Notes: generated by a model not told the origin, from the letters alone. DNA of 64,000 nt from Ichthyophis bannanicus (GCA_033557465.1 CM066043.1:79142662-79206661), one strand, 5' to 3'. Shown: positions 44,401-50,679, counted from the stretch's first letter. Numbers and translations are program-made.

Positions 44401-45346
44401 AAATCCAGGGCTCTTGAGGACCTGATACATGGAATCGAGCCATTTGCTCAGTACTGGCACTATAACTGGTGTCTCTCTGAAGAGCGGTTTTTCGAGGATG
44501 GGAGGAATGGGCATCGTGAGTGCCTCATTTGGAGGAGCATCATACTGGAGGATATCAAGGTCCTCTGCATGTGGCTCCTCTTAAGCCTCAGTGGTGAAGG
44601 CCAAGGCCTTTGCCATGTCCCATGCAAACTCCTGGAAGGAGAGATCCTCAGGCAGGGACTGCTGACACTCCTGTGGCAGGGATGGGTCCAAGAGAACATC
44701 CTGGTGCCGATGAGTATCTACGGACTCATCTGTTTCCCCACTCAGAATCTGTATCGGAGGATACTTTCAGGATCCAAAGTGCATCGGCCCATTGACTGGT
44801 GGGGGGATTCATTGGGGAGCCAAGTCGCTGGTCCTTAGGAACCGGAGGTACCGGTTGTTGGGGCCTGCTGCAGTGCCAGGAGGGCAGTGGTGCTGCACTC
44901 CAAGGTGGCCATCCTGACCTCCAGGGCAGTAGGCTCCGCATGAACTGGCGCAGGCACTGAGGAAATTGAGCCCGATGCTGGTTCAGAGGGGGTCCCCTCA
45001 AGGAAGATGAGCTTGGAGGACCGTTGCTGATCCCCCGAGGCTTTGGGAGTCTTCTCCCACCAGGGCAGCTAGGGTAAGTCACTTAATGATCCATTGTCTC
45101 AGGTACAAACTTAAATTGTAAACTCACTGTGGATAGTGAAATACATTCAGGTACATAGATAACTTGCCTTGAACTACTATGTAAATAAAATCAACTTTCA
45201 GCATAGTGTTCTATTGAGCCTCTTTCCAGGGAGGGTAATGCAGTGAGGAGACATTGGACCTGGAATGGACTTAAATTGTTCTTTCACTCTTTCCTTCAGG
45301 ATCAAGCAGCAAAGCTCGTAGATCCCGGCGAGGGAATGCTGTATAA
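5646..45346 (+). CDS. NEIL1: NEIL1 DNA glycosylase, eight exons, 5' partial
   Basis: NEIL1 is a nuclear base-excision-repair enzyme of the Fpg/Nei family. It removes oxidised pyrimidines and ring-opened purines and nicks the strand by beta,delta-elimination. Joined exons are 5646-5765, 12552-12615, 12718-12817, 13337-13461, 28711-28738, 29501-29562, 39096-39522 and 45300-45346. Phases agree at every junction and all introns are GT-AG. The translation gives the H2TH region (DRPICEALLNQKYFNGIGNY), then LKIPPF, then NPDLLELCHSVP. The zincless-finger strand TGRTVWFQG keeps the conserved Arg, and APKG follows. The tail is long, Lys/Arg-rich and repetitive. About 323 residues are encoded here; adding the usual ~145 N-terminal residues gives ~468, against 390 in human. 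The excess lies in the 427-nt exon. The catalytic Pro2 and the Lys of the N-terminal domain are on the missing first coding exon, upstream of the window. Confidence 0.95.
5766..5959. other. Intron with MITE-like end
   Basis: From about 5816 the sequence AGGGCCTATTTACAAAGCTA followed by short repeated TTAGC/GCTAA words resembles the end of a palindromic DNA-transposon relic. No second terminus was identified. Confidence 0.3.
5960..6356 (-). repeat. Retroviral LTR (-)
   Basis: Read on the - strand, the block starts with TG just after a purine-rich tract (AAAGAAAGAGGGAGGGG near 6369-6390) that looks like a polypurine tract. It contains a TATA-type box (ACTATAAAAG near 6110) and an ATTAAA-type poly(A) signal about 85 bases downstream of it. 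It sits immediately downstream of the env remnant in the - orientation, as expected for the 3' LTR. Outer ends are approximate, and no second LTR is present. Confidence 0.65.
6490..7190 (-). pseudogene. Endogenous retrovirus env (TM) remnant
   Basis: On the - strand, broken frames show a retroviral transmembrane Env subunit: an IGVPRGVP segment near 7070, a heptad-rich stretch near 6900, a cysteine loop of the CX6C(C) type near 6830-6800 (second of the paired cysteines replaced), and LAEELAENSGTDTSLTGW near 6690-6740. At least two frame disruptions and stops separate these pieces. No gag or pol was found, so only the 3' end of the provirus remains. The Env style is that of gamma-like ERVs; exact class not assigned. 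Confidence 0.75.
8297..8386. repeat. (AT)n microsatellite
   Basis: About 90 bases of almost pure AT dinucleotide with two short interruptions (TAGC). It lies inside CR1 copy B, between KNKIT (RT) and the next recognisable RT block. Confidence 0.98.
8717..9418 (-). mobile_element. L1/Tx1-type ORF1-only fragment
   Basis: A - strand insertion in CR1 copy B, flanked by an exact 12-bp duplication, CTGGGTCTGCTG, at 8705-8716 and 9419-9430. The - strand encodes the C-terminal domain of an L1-type ORF1 protein, including IFIFPDLARDTQKRRKAFL, in two frames (9440-9266, then 9219-8959). After ORF1 it goes directly to an A-rich 3' end (8720-8745) with no ORF2. It therefore resembles a 'half-L1' structure, 5'-truncated. 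Confidence 0.85.
10376..12096 (-). mobile_element. L2-type LINE nested in CR1 tail
   Basis: The - strand element is 5'-truncated near the start of the RT. Its 3' tail, read on + from 10376, begins (ATTT)n AACAGGTTTTTTATACCGCC, the typical L2-like terminus. It splits the CR1 3' tail, so it is younger than CR1 copy B. The RT is uninterrupted (see the ORF entry). Confidence 0.92.
10614..12128 (-). CDS. L2 reverse transcriptase ORF, 504 codons
   Basis: This is the longest open frame in the window. It encodes non-LTR reverse transcriptase palm and thumb: AAYRPISSIPLLAKIIEK, HGFRPNHGVETLL, FIDISAAFDTVDHSIL, IKQGVPQGSALSSLLFNIF, the catalytic YADD (11385-11396) and RYLGVTLDKRLNLQSHI. The C-terminal L2 block is HITPILKELHWLPI. 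The first ~11 codons (MSYWVRPRSIK) are not LINE protein; they are the antisense of the CR1 tail into which the element inserted, so the ATG is accidental. It ends with SAPSNMELSPPRP where related copies have LWNSLP, so the C-terminus is slightly altered. It lacks an endonuclease because of 5' truncation and cannot be autonomous. Confidence 0.9.
   Translation of the reverse strand: MSYWVRPRSIKLSDIISSLNTSTAPTDPCPVPWIKATKQNFINFLHNLVTNSLTQGIMPEQLKLATIRPIPKKANLEKSNPAAYRPISSIPLLAKIIEKTVQLQLQDHIDEHAPLDIHQHGFRPNHGVETLLLYLFNDIIHTIDNYNQETLLIFIDISAAFDTVDHSILLTRLQSIGITGTVLNWFKSYLTDRQFKVKINNVTSLPTKIKQGVPQGSALSSLLFNIFIQPICNIMVAHQIDYTIYADDIMIYTTVNLNSPDYNKITNCLDNMSAWLTLNNLAMNHNKTEALIITRNTDFSPPPFIKFKNTTIPLKDEVRYLGVTLDKRLNLQSHIRRTVKSAYYRMKIIRRLKPLLSQQHFRSVCQALITPILDFCNPIYNGIPKHSLKPLQMAQNTAARIIAGSSTQAHITPILKELHWLPISLRIRYKLVINIFKIRHKTSAISLQALLFPNTSKRPRRKTTADTLGTPSSYTKVCKLTSQRALSLSAPSNMELSPPRPTIY
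12144..12551. other. NEIL1 intron remainder
   Basis: Unique sequence with no recognised element. It ends with the acceptor TTTCCTCCATAG at 12551. Confidence 0.6.
12552..12615 (+). CDS. NEIL1: NEIL1 coding exon
   Basis: Completes the split Arg codon, then encodes LKIPPFVKARTVLDPL and LPKDE. The donor is GTAAGA at 12616. It matches the NEIL1 segment just after the H2TH motif. Confidence 0.95.
12718..12817 (+). CDS. NEIL1: NEIL1 coding exon
   Basis: The acceptor is TTCCTTACAG. It encodes GADLTLSKKLKIKKENPD and LLELCHSVPMEAIHI, plus the first base of a Gly codon; donor GTAATC. The LELCHSVP block is strongly diagnostic of NEIL1. Confidence 0.96.
13337..13461 (+). CDS. NEIL1: NEIL1 coding exon (recognition loop, zincless finger)
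   Basis: The acceptor is TGTGTCTGCAG. It encodes GEGYYPTEKEDFSVYASW, LQCYFVPGMKTLQDS and TGRTVWFQ, then donor GTGAGC. The start of this exon corresponds to the lesion-recognition loop. At the position that is the edited Lys242 in human, this gene has Glu (codon GAA at 13342-13344). The Arg of GRTVWF is the zincless-finger Arg. Confidence 0.95.
13462..13927. other. NEIL1 intron, no recognised element
   Basis: No coding or repeat signature was recognised. Confidence 0.5.
13928..14420 (-). mobile_element. Probable L1-type 3' end (-)
   Basis: On +, the block starts with a T-run followed by CAACAAAGCTTTATTAAT, i.e. an A-tailed - strand 3' end. The - strand near 14200 reads MAFDKIWDLFCQKC, resembling the last residues of L1 ORF2, followed by ~200 bases of 3' UTR. 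Weak similarity; the class is tentative. Confidence 0.45.
14421..14794. other. NEIL1 intron, no recognised element
   Basis: No recognised gene or repeat. Confidence 0.4.
14795..18500 (-). mobile_element. L2-type LINE, nearly full length, antisense
   Basis: Read on -, the element runs from a GC-rich 5' end (18290-18420) through an endonuclease start (SIGLLNCRSLRNKTLLVQD near 17900) and an endonuclease/linker frame at 17535-16486 (CLIIAGDFNLHIDAP near 17520). The RT blocks follow: VRPILKNPSYDPSLPSNYRP near 16420, LDLSAAFDLVDHSLL near 16170, FFYADDILLL with YADD at 15897-15908, and the C-terminal HVTPLLFHLHWLPVSF near 15400. The 3' tail at 14795-14860 (GTTTATTGAGCTTGATAAAACC...) is L2-like. Several frameshifts break the single ORF. 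Its 5' end is approximate. Confidence 0.88.
18299..18319. other. Perfect hairpin in the L2 5' region
   Basis: AAGGAGCAC and GTGCTCCTT form a 9-bp perfect stem with a 3-base loop (GGC), followed by a GC-rich CpG cluster (GGTGCGCGCCGCGGCG). It lies at the 5' end of the antisense L2 element, overlapping the end of its first open frame. Confidence 0.85.
18501..20482. other. NEIL1 intron, no recognised element
   Basis: Two kilobases without a recognised coding sequence. A short A-rich patch (18540-18580) follows the L2 5' end. Confidence 0.45.
20660..21525 (+). pseudogene. L1 ORF1 protein remnant
   Basis: Broken frames show an acidic/basic coiled-coil region (LCELVGSMSEEIIELNFRVS), then the RRM-type start motif KLEDLENRSWRHNLRIRG near 21015. 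The C-terminal domain follows (MQDYQLKEKIVAKM, VSAETLQRRRAMKLVTIALQ, LSFTKGVCTW). This is the L1/Tx1 ORF1p RNA-binding chaperone architecture. At least three frame changes occur. Confidence 0.85.
22569..24320. mobile_element. Unclassified insertion inside L1 ORF2
   Basis: About 1.75 kb separate the two halves of the L1 endonuclease and do not resemble L1. A SINE/LINE-like tail (GTAAAGTGCCTTGATTTGCTG ... GCAGTATATAAAATC) ends near 22725. The remainder holds a TC microsatellite and no recognisable protein. I found no target duplication, so it may be two insertions. Confidence 0.5.
23411..23454. repeat. (TC)n microsatellite
   Basis: Twenty-two uninterrupted TC units. Confidence 0.98.
27697..28710. 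other. NEIL1 intron, no recognised element
   Basis: Unique-looking sequence ending in the acceptor CCATTTGCAG. Confidence 0.5.
28711..28738 (+). CDS. NEIL1: NEIL1 micro-exon (28 nt)
   Basis: Encodes GEAGPLAPK plus one base of the next codon, between CCATTTGCAG and GTGAGC. It matches the conserved GPLAPKG segment that follows the zincless finger. Confidence 0.95.
28739..29500. other. NEIL1 intron
   Basis: 762 bases, no recognised element. The acceptor CCTTCTTCAG is at the end. Confidence 0.6.
29501..29562 (+). CDS. NEIL1: NEIL1 coding exon, basic tail
   Basis: Encodes ATKSKTKRRGVKADPE and SPSPK, donor GTAAGG. It is lysine/arginine-rich, as expected for the disordered C-terminal tail that mediates protein contacts and nuclear retention. 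Confidence 0.92.
29563..30385. other. NEIL1 intron, no recognised element
   Basis: No recognised coding or repeat sequence. Confidence 0.45.
30386..30767 (+). mobile_element. CR1 3' fragment
   Basis: The sequence matches the end of the CR1 RT (LFTPSKSRK...) and the 3' tail, with AAACCATTATTAGAGAGGACC, then TCTGACCCAGTATGGC and the terminal TTATGTTCTTA. It is 5'-truncated and carries more substitutions than the copies at 309 and 48801. Confidence 0.9.
30768..31637. other. NEIL1 intron, no recognised element
   Basis: No recognised gene or repeat. Confidence 0.4.
31945..32078. repeat. DIRS-like left terminal repeat
   Basis: Begins TTCCTTATCGGTCCTACAG. The part from 31959 is the exact reverse complement of 37548-37667. 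Confidence 0.88.
33040..33530 (-). mobile_element. Ancient CR1 fragment (-)
   Basis: The - strand shows a degenerate CR1 RT segment with the NSGVPQG-type region (CATTCCACTATTTACGGG on + near 33200) and the FAD box region (ATTTGCAGATGGCA on - near 33105). It is far more diverged than the other CR1 copies. Confidence 0.6.
36375..36545 (+). mobile_element. Ancient L2 RT scrap
   Basis: Reads LVYCNSLLSCIPHSQLKRLQ and LVQDIAVELL, matching the conserved L2 C-terminal RT block (DYCNSLLYGLP...LQLVQNAAARL). Too short and decayed for more. Confidence 0.6.
37108..37230. repeat. Internal complementary region (circular-junction copy)
   Basis: Its reverse complement reads as the right terminus (ACTGAACTGTACTCCCTCAA ... 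AATTTCCATT) running directly into the left terminus (CCTTATCGGTCCTACAGTTC...CCACCACTGGG). It therefore represents the two element ends joined head to tail, as in the internal complementary region of DIRS1. Confidence 0.8.
37548..37711. repeat. DIRS-like right terminal repeat
   Basis: Bases 37548-37667 are the inverted copy of the left repeat. The outer extension 37668-37711 (TTCCCTCAAGGAACATCAAT ... AATTTCCATT) is found again only in the internal block at 37108-37230. Confidence 0.85.
37764..39095. other. NEIL1 intron
   Basis: Mostly unique A/T-rich sequence. A short open stretch at 37994-38191 follows an acceptor-like TTTCAG (see findings) but has no recognised homology. The true acceptor CACCTTCTCAG ends at 39095. 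Confidence 0.5.
39096..39522 (+). CDS. NEIL1: NEIL1 coding exon, long basic repeat tail
   Basis: This 427-nt exon encodes a disordered, Lys/Arg-rich tail. After a charged stretch (RSRESEIKAEKNAKENGEKQ) there are three in-frame units with an exact 81-nt period starting at 39309, 39390 and 39471. The units begin NPPTTKRKGR, NPPATKRKGR and NPPATGRMTR and are linked by SLDSS/QDSSE segments. Each of the first two carries a KRKGR patch resembling a nuclear localisation signal. The donor is GTAAGC at 39523. The tail is poorly conserved in the family, so the assignment rests on phase, position and composition. Confidence 0.9.
39523..39984. other. NEIL1 intron
   Basis: No recognised element; short A-run at 39600-39612. 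Confidence 0.45.
39985..41035 (-). mobile_element. Decayed L2-type LINE 3' part (-)
   Basis: Reads like the antisense C-terminal RT and tail of L2 copies: a GCCTTTTGAGGGTACAACAAAGC-type tail near 40000, GAGCATTCCACAAGATGGG near 40230 (the WNSLP region), and ATATTCTGTAAGAGATGC ... TTGTAGTAGTCTACATGAGA near 40780-40860 (the region preceding DFCNPIY). A short CR1-like patch (VRDVWNSLPVEAKMRKALD, + strand) lies at 40500-40570. No open frame survives. Confidence 0.5.
41091..41215 (+). mobile_element. tRNA-derived SINE fragment
   Basis: Starts GAGGAGTGGCCTCATAGCTA (box A-like), has AGGGTTCAGATTA (box B-like) and TTGGGCAAGTTGCTTTACCC, and shares layout with the complete SINE at 61351. The LINE-like tail is missing. 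Confidence 0.6.
41265..41620. repeat. DIRS copy A terminal repeat and internal complement
   Basis: GCCTGTAGCAGGTGTTCTCC at 41275 is matched, in reverse complement, by the block CAGAGAATACCTGCTACAGG at 41536-41555. That block is followed at about 41567 by a direct-repeat copy (TTTCTCCAGAAACAAGCAGG...). The block at 41515-41620 thus joins the complements of both element ends. Confidence 0.75.
42924..43334 (-). pseudogene. DIRS copy A reverse transcriptase
   Basis: The open stretch of 136 codons reads YSLDLKDAYTHILLQPLHWQ, VLPFGLASTSWVFTKCL, then VFVFPNLGDWLIRG. The first Asp (LDLKDAY) is present. The second box, normally YLDD, is NLGD, so polymerase activity is not expected. Confidence 0.85.
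45065..45192 (+). mobile_element. SINE tail fragment
   Basis: GGTAAGTCACTTAATGATCC ... ATTGTCTCAGGTACAAACTT, then a LINE-like tail ending GTAAATAAAATCAA. It borders DIRS copy A on the right as the 41091 fragment does on the left, but the two overlap in content, so they are separate copies. Confidence 0.5.
45300..45346 (+). CDS. NEIL1: NEIL1 terminal coding exon
   Basis: The acceptor is CTTTCCTTCAG. It completes a Gly codon and encodes SSSKARRSRRGNAV, then TAA at 45344-45346. Confidence 0.88.
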
Positions 45347-46375
45347 GCAGCCCGATTCTCCCCTGATCATGTCCTGTTCACATTTGTGAAGCTGATGCCA
45401 CCTCTTCAGTGCTGGTAGTGCTGTATTAAACAGGATGAGGAAGCCGAGCAGATAGAGGTGCTTAAATCTTAATTATTGGTTTTTGTAAATGCCTTTCTAG
45501 GGGTGCAGGGAAAGAGAATGAATCATCAGTGTATTGGTTTTAAAGCAGCAGTCCCACCTAAAGCTGCCAAATTTCAACTCTTTTCTTCTTAACCCCCCCC
45601 CCCCCCCCTTGGAATCCTTCTGTTTTTTTTGGGGTTTTTGTTTTGTTTATGCTCCCAGCATTATTTCACACTTTTCCCTTGTTTAAGATGATGCCCATTT
45701 TGTAATCTTTACCCCTGGGGTTAGTCCTTCATTAGTTTGTTTAGTTAGTATTTGCCATGTATCAGTGAAGAATGTACCACCCTCTCACCCCGTGTTAAAA
45801 GAAAGAGACTATTAACGATTTTTAATTGACATGGTTTTTACAGAGTTGGGTACTGCTTCATTTTTATGTATTTTTTAAATGGTTTGTTTCTAAAATTCTT
45901 GGAAGTTAAAATGCTCCTTTTGTGTGACTGGATAGAGAGTGGAGCCGTGCTCTGTGCGTCACCTTTTTGCACTGGTCTTTAGCAAGAGGGTAGCGTGCTA
46001 TACTCCCCTTGATGCAGAGTTGAACAGTGCTGCAGCTGCTAGGAGAGGACAGGGAACTGAAGCCATGCTGTGAATGCTAGTTTGTCTGCAGACACACTAA
46101 ACTGGGTGACGATGGGCCCTTTGGCCAACTTTCTTCTGACGCCTAAACCTCTGCTCCCATAGTGCTTCTATACATGAGATGTCTGGTGCAAGAGAATCTA
46201 CTGTAATCCTTTTCCATTGAGGGTTTACCTGTCCAAAATAAGTTCTTAAAAATATATATACATAAAATAATTGCTTAGCTTATAAAAATATTTGAAAACA
46301 AATTATATTTTTTTTATCTGTATCGATTTGTAACCAATCTAAGAAGAAAAATAAAAGTCTGTTTTTATTATGCTT
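45347..46375 (+). other. NEIL1: NEIL1 3' UTR
   Basis: About 1.03 kb without repeats, except a 16-C run (45593-45608). It ends ~20 bases after AATAAA, followed by a T-rich GTTTTTATTATGC context. Confidence 0.8.
46350..46355 (+). promoter_or_regulatory. NEIL1: NEIL1 poly(A) signal
   Basis: Canonical AATAAA, with a T-rich downstream element (TTTTATTATGCTTTTCTT). Confidence 0.85.
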
Positions 46376-46815
46376 TTCTTAGTCTGTTTCTTTATTAAAA
46401 TGTGTACATGTTACCAGAAAGGAAAAACAGGATACAAACAGCATCGGTAATGCAAAAGGAGAAAAATTAATTTTGTTTCTTTTTGGGAGAAAGAAAGTAT
46501 AGATTAACAGAACCTCACTGCGCCTTAATGAATTCAGACACATATTTGATACCCATTTTATACTTCTCACAGTAGCAGTTTCATATTTAACGAGTCGTAC
46601 AAAGAATATCAAACCAGAAGTGAACACAAAATAAAAACTTTCCATTTACTGAGAGCCAATCATTTTTGTTAGTGGACAGGTAGTCATAAAAAAGATTTTG
46701 AAATCCCAACTTGAACAAATCAGCTCAGACACGATACCAGAGAGGTTGACGGATGGAGCGATAGCAAAAGCTCATGAGAAGGCACATCCACTAAGTGCGG
46801 ACAGAACAACCTTCA
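46376..46815. other. Intergenic, no recognised element
   Basis: No gene or repeat recognised between the NEIL1 3' end and the L2 tail. Confidence 0.5.
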
Positions 46816-48165
46816 TCGCCTTATTTATTTATTTTATTTATTTATTTATTTGCATCTCTTATATACCGCACTATTTGCGATCAGCGCGGTTTACATAAAA
46901 CAAACGGTATCCGACAATAAACAAAAGTCAGGTCATTACATTGAACAGGAACAAGTAACTTGGATAACAGGGTAAACTATATACAAATGCAGAGCATTGA
47001 ATAGAGTAACTATATACATGTCAGATGGGGGTATTGGTCATACTTGGTGGCTGCGGTTCGGGGCAGTCAGTGAGGTATTTGATAAAGAGAAGGTGTTTTA
47101 AGGCCTTCCTGAACTGGCTCAAGTTAGGGATTGCTCTGATGTGTGGTGGTAGGGAGTTCCAGAGACTTGGGGCGCATAGACTAAAGGCTCTGTTCGAAGT
47201 TGCTTTGGAGCATTTTGTCATGTCTCTCGGTATCACTAGCATGTTGGCTACTGCGGTTCTTCTTAGTCTGTTGGGTGTGGGTGATTGGATGAGATCACGT
47301 AGTGAAGAGGAGGAGAGCCCCTGGATGGCCTTGAATGTCATCACTAAGGTCTTGAAACTGATCCTGGCATGAATGGGGAGCCAGTGTAGCTGCTTCAGGA
47401 GGGGTGTGATATGCTCTCTTCTTGGCGCTCCGAGGAGAATCCGCGCTGCGCTGTTCATGGCAAGTTGCAGGGGATGTAAGGTGGTCTGAGGGAGTCCTTG
47501 TAGGATGGCGTTTGAATAATCAAAATGAGGAATGATGAGGGCTTGATAGATGGTGCGGAAGTCACTTGGTTCGAGTAAAGGGCGTAGGTGTCTAAGGGAT
47601 CTAATCTTGAAATAGATCGCTCTTACAGTGTTGGCTATGTGTTGCTTCATGTTGAGGTTCTGATCCAATGTGACTCCGAGATACCGTATAGCTGATTTTA
47701 CTTGCAACTCAGCGTTGTCCACTTCCAAGTAGCTGGGTGGTGTAAACTCAGGATTTCTGGAGATGAACAGGACCTCCGTTTTCTTGTGTTGTATGCGCAG
47801 ATTTTGAGAGAGGAGCCATTCGGATATTGCGTTGAAACACTTAGTCAGAGGGGTAAGGTCTGGGCAGTCCAGGGATATTGGCAGGTACAGTAGGACATCT
47901 GCGTAGATCATGCAACTCACATTGAACGATCTAATGATGTTACAGATGGGTTGGATATAGATGTTAAACATAAGTGATGATAGGGAAGGTCCTTGAGGAA
48001 CTCCTTGACTTTGTAGGAATGGCTCAGACGTGGACCCGTTTGCTCGGACGTATTGCCATCTTCCAGACAGGTACGATCTGCACCACTCGAGAGCTGTTCC
48101 ACTAATGCCTTTCTCTCTTAGCCGAGCTATGAGAATTTCGTGGCAGACCGAGTCGAAGGCTGCCT
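46816..48165 (-). mobile_element. L2-type LINE, 5'-truncated (-)
   Basis: The 3' tail on + starts (TTATTTA)n TTTGCATCTCTTATATACCG ... CAGCGCGGTTTACAT. The RT frame is open on - from about 48160 to 47021 (~380 codons): AAFDSVCHEIL, GVPQGPSLSSLMFNIY, IYADVLLY, RYLGVTLDQNLNMKQHI, HITPLLKQLHWLPIHARI, LWNSLPPHIR. Sequence similarity to the tail pieces at 58919 and 61351 places them in one family. Confidence 0.92.
47021..48160 (-). pseudogene. L2 RT ORF lacking one catalytic Asp
   Basis: The frame has no stop over ~380 codons but reads IYAD-VLLY where IYADDVLLY is expected: a 3-nt in-frame deletion between 47896 and 47897. The catalytic metal-binding pair is therefore incomplete although the frame is otherwise intact. 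Confidence 0.82.
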
Positions 48166-48574
48166 TTCCCCTGGTCCCAGACTGCCCAGTAGTGAATTAG
48201 AGACATGCTTGCACGCAAAGCATTCTAAGTTACACATCGCTCTCTTGGTCATATTTTTGGTCTCTTGTTCTGTCCTAATTTATTTTTTCACCTCTATCTA
48301 GGTCTTCTTAAACAACCGTTTGAAATATGTATAGCACCGTATCAAATTGTGCCGCTGCTTGATCAGAAATGCCCATTGTGGCTCCAGTGGAGAGATCTGG
48401 CCTATTGGGTAGTTCTATAAAAGGGGTAAATTTGCTTGCAAGCAATGCTAAAACTGAACAGCTAAGGTGGTGGTAATCCAAATTTAAGTGATATTTGTTG
48501 AAAGGATCCAGGATGTGATTTGATTGTCAGTCAAATCTTGTAGATTTCGTTAATAGACAATTTATAAAAATTTA
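48166..48574. other. Intergenic, no recognised element
   Basis: A/T-rich, no recognised gene. Confidence 0.4.
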
Positions 48575-48939
48575 TTTTCCGGGAACAAGCGGGAAGTCGG
48601 TCCTCGCATATGGGTGACGCCTGCGCAGAAGCGTCTCCCCAGCTTTCAAAGAAAGCCTTTGGGAGATGCACCAGAAACCTGTTGAGCTCTCACAGGTCAA
48701 GGATGGGCCTGAGGCCCCCAGTCCTCTTGGGGACAAGGAAATACCTAGAGTAGAAGCTGGTGCCCCTGAGAGGTTGTGGCAGTGGCTCCACTGCTCTGTC
48801 GGTTCAAAAGGCCATTTTGAAAGACTCCTCCTATCCAAGCAAGGACTGTTAATCATCCAGGAAGTTGGTCACAGCTTACCTCAGCAGCACAGGCATAAAT
48901 AGCTCAACCAGAGTTCTGTGATCCTCAGTCTTGAAGGAC

Positions 48940-49570
48940 TAGAACAGGGGACTGTTACTTCTGGAGAGAGATCTGCAATTGTGAGTATATACTTCTGGGA
49001 ATTTTCTGAAAGGAATTCTTTCTATTAAAGCTATTTAATCTGTGAACCCACTATTTTTTGTTAAATCAGACAGGGCCTAGTAGCAGCAGTTTAAGTTTTA
49101 AATTTAAAACACAGAAGAGAACTTTCTGGTTACATTTCATACCCAGCAGAGAGCTTGTAGTTTAAATTTCATAATAAGTTAGAGCCTAGCAGCAGCAAAG
49201 AGCTATAATTTAAATCAAATAAGAATATAGCTTACCTCAGCAGCACAGGACAGGGTACTGTGTAGCAGCCCACTTTTAATAAGTGTTATTTCCCTCCCTC
49301 CCTCCCTCCCCACACCCACCCACCCTGTGATAATCATAGCTTTATAGGTACTTAAACATCTTAAAAGACAGGAGGTGCTCTCCGGTGAAGCTCGTTATCC
49401 AAATCAGTCATACACTAAGAACCTGAGATTAATTAAGCTTCAGGTGAGCAAGGTATATTAAACGTATTAGGTACAGTTTTATTGGTATAAATATCCATAG
49501 CAACCCTTAGTAAGTAAAGAACTTAAAGATCTAAACAAAAACTTAAAACTAAGGATGCAGACAGCAGTCC
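48940..49570 (+). promoter_or_regulatory. CR1 5' UTR with degenerate tandem units
   Basis: Three related segments beginning near 49077, 49142 and 49187 share CC(T)AG(C/T)AGCAG and TTTAAATT. A 21-bp direct repeat, AGCTTACCTCAGCAGCACAG, occurs near 48873 and 49229. This repetitive layout resembles LINE internal promoters, but promoter function is inference. Confidence 0.45.
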
Positions 49571-49601
49571 AGCAGTGAGATGGGGGCTTTCCAATCTTTT
49601 G

Positions 49602-50420
49602 CATTGAGTGTCACATGTATGATTTTCTCCCAGTTGGTGAGAGGTCTTACGTGTGCACTAGGTGCAAGGAGCTCTTTGCTCTCAGGGAACGAGTCCGTTC
49701 TCTAGAGGCTAGAGTAGCAGACTTGGAAAACATAAGAAAGACAGAGGTACATAGATGAGACCTACAGGGATATAGTCCTGAAGTCCCACCTCCAGTCTGG
49801 CAGCATCCCTGTTGCCATGGAGTAGAGAGGTCACGTGACAGGAGAGCATCACCCTGGTGTGGCAGGAAGTGATCCTGTAACTAGGACCTGTCCTCCAGGT
49901 GATGTAAAACCCTCTCGCACCGAGGAAGTTTCTCCAGGGCCATGTGCCCATGAGGGAAGGGTTAGGACAGCCGTTATAGTTGGTGATTCGATCATTAGGC
50001 ATGTAGATAGCTGGGTGGCTGGTGGACGTGAGGATCGCCTGGTAACATGCCTGCCTGGTGTGAAGGTAGCGGACCTCACGCACCACGTAGATAAGTTCTT
50101 AAATAGTGCTGGGGAGGAGTCTGCTGTCTTGGTACATGTTGGTACCAATGACATAGGAAAATGTGGTAGGGAGGTTCTGGAGGCTAAATTTAGGCTTTTA
50201 GGTAGGAAGTTGAAATTCAGAACTTCCAGGGTAGCGTTCTCCAAAATGCTTCCCGTTCCACGTGCAGGACCCAAAAGGCAGGCAGAGCTCCAGAGTCTCA
50301 ATGCATGGATGAGACAATGGTGCAGAGATGAGGGGTTTGGATTTGTTAGGAACTGGGGTACATTCTGGGGAAAGGAGGGGCTCTTCCAAAGGAACCAGGC
50401 TGCTGGCATTAACCTTTAAA
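49602..50420 (+). pseudogene. CR1 ORF1: zinc segment, coiled coil, esterase
   Basis: The N-terminal part reads CHMYDFLPVGERSYVCTRC (cysteine/histidine-rich), then a leucine-heptad stretch LFALRERVRSLEARVADLE. After a +1 shift near 49753 and a TAG near 49822, the esterase frame continues to 50417. It has the SGNH block I GDSIIRHVDSW and the block III HVGTNDIGK. The block V Asp-x-x-His was not found: the end reads GLFQRNQAAGINL, so the catalytic triad appears incomplete. Confidence 0.8.
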
Positions 50421-50679
50421 AAGGAGATAGAGCAGCTTTTAAACTAGATAATAGGGGAAAGCCGACAGTCGCCCAAGAGCGGATGGTTCGGAAGAATGTA
50501 TCCTTGAAGGATACTACCAAAAGCAGAGAGGTTCCAAAAAAGAGTAAAGTAGCCCAAATGCCCTCGAGTATGGAGCAGACAGAGCTTAAAGATCCCAAAT
50601 TACCCATGTCTACCAATAGCCAAATTAATATGAATAAAAAACAAACAGTCTCTAAAATGCTTGTATGCAGATGCTAGAA

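Larger units (their letters stand above)
41265..45062 (-). mobile_element. DIRS retrotransposon copy A (-)
   Basis: Left to right (3' to 5' of the element): terminal repeat (41265-41335), internal complementary block (41515-41620), recombinase C-terminus (41800-42100), a gap, RT (42924-43334, ~43400), then gag (43560-45062). It is decayed. The RT YLDD is NLGD (43047-43058), and the recombinase HxxR is HNVQ (41958-41969). Order and motifs match the better copy at 58273. Confidence 0.85.

Noticed and set aside
49835..50417. Stand-alone esterase gene
   Set aside because: It lies between CR1 5' UTR/ORF1 N-terminus and CR1 endonuclease, so it is the CR1 ORF1 esterase.
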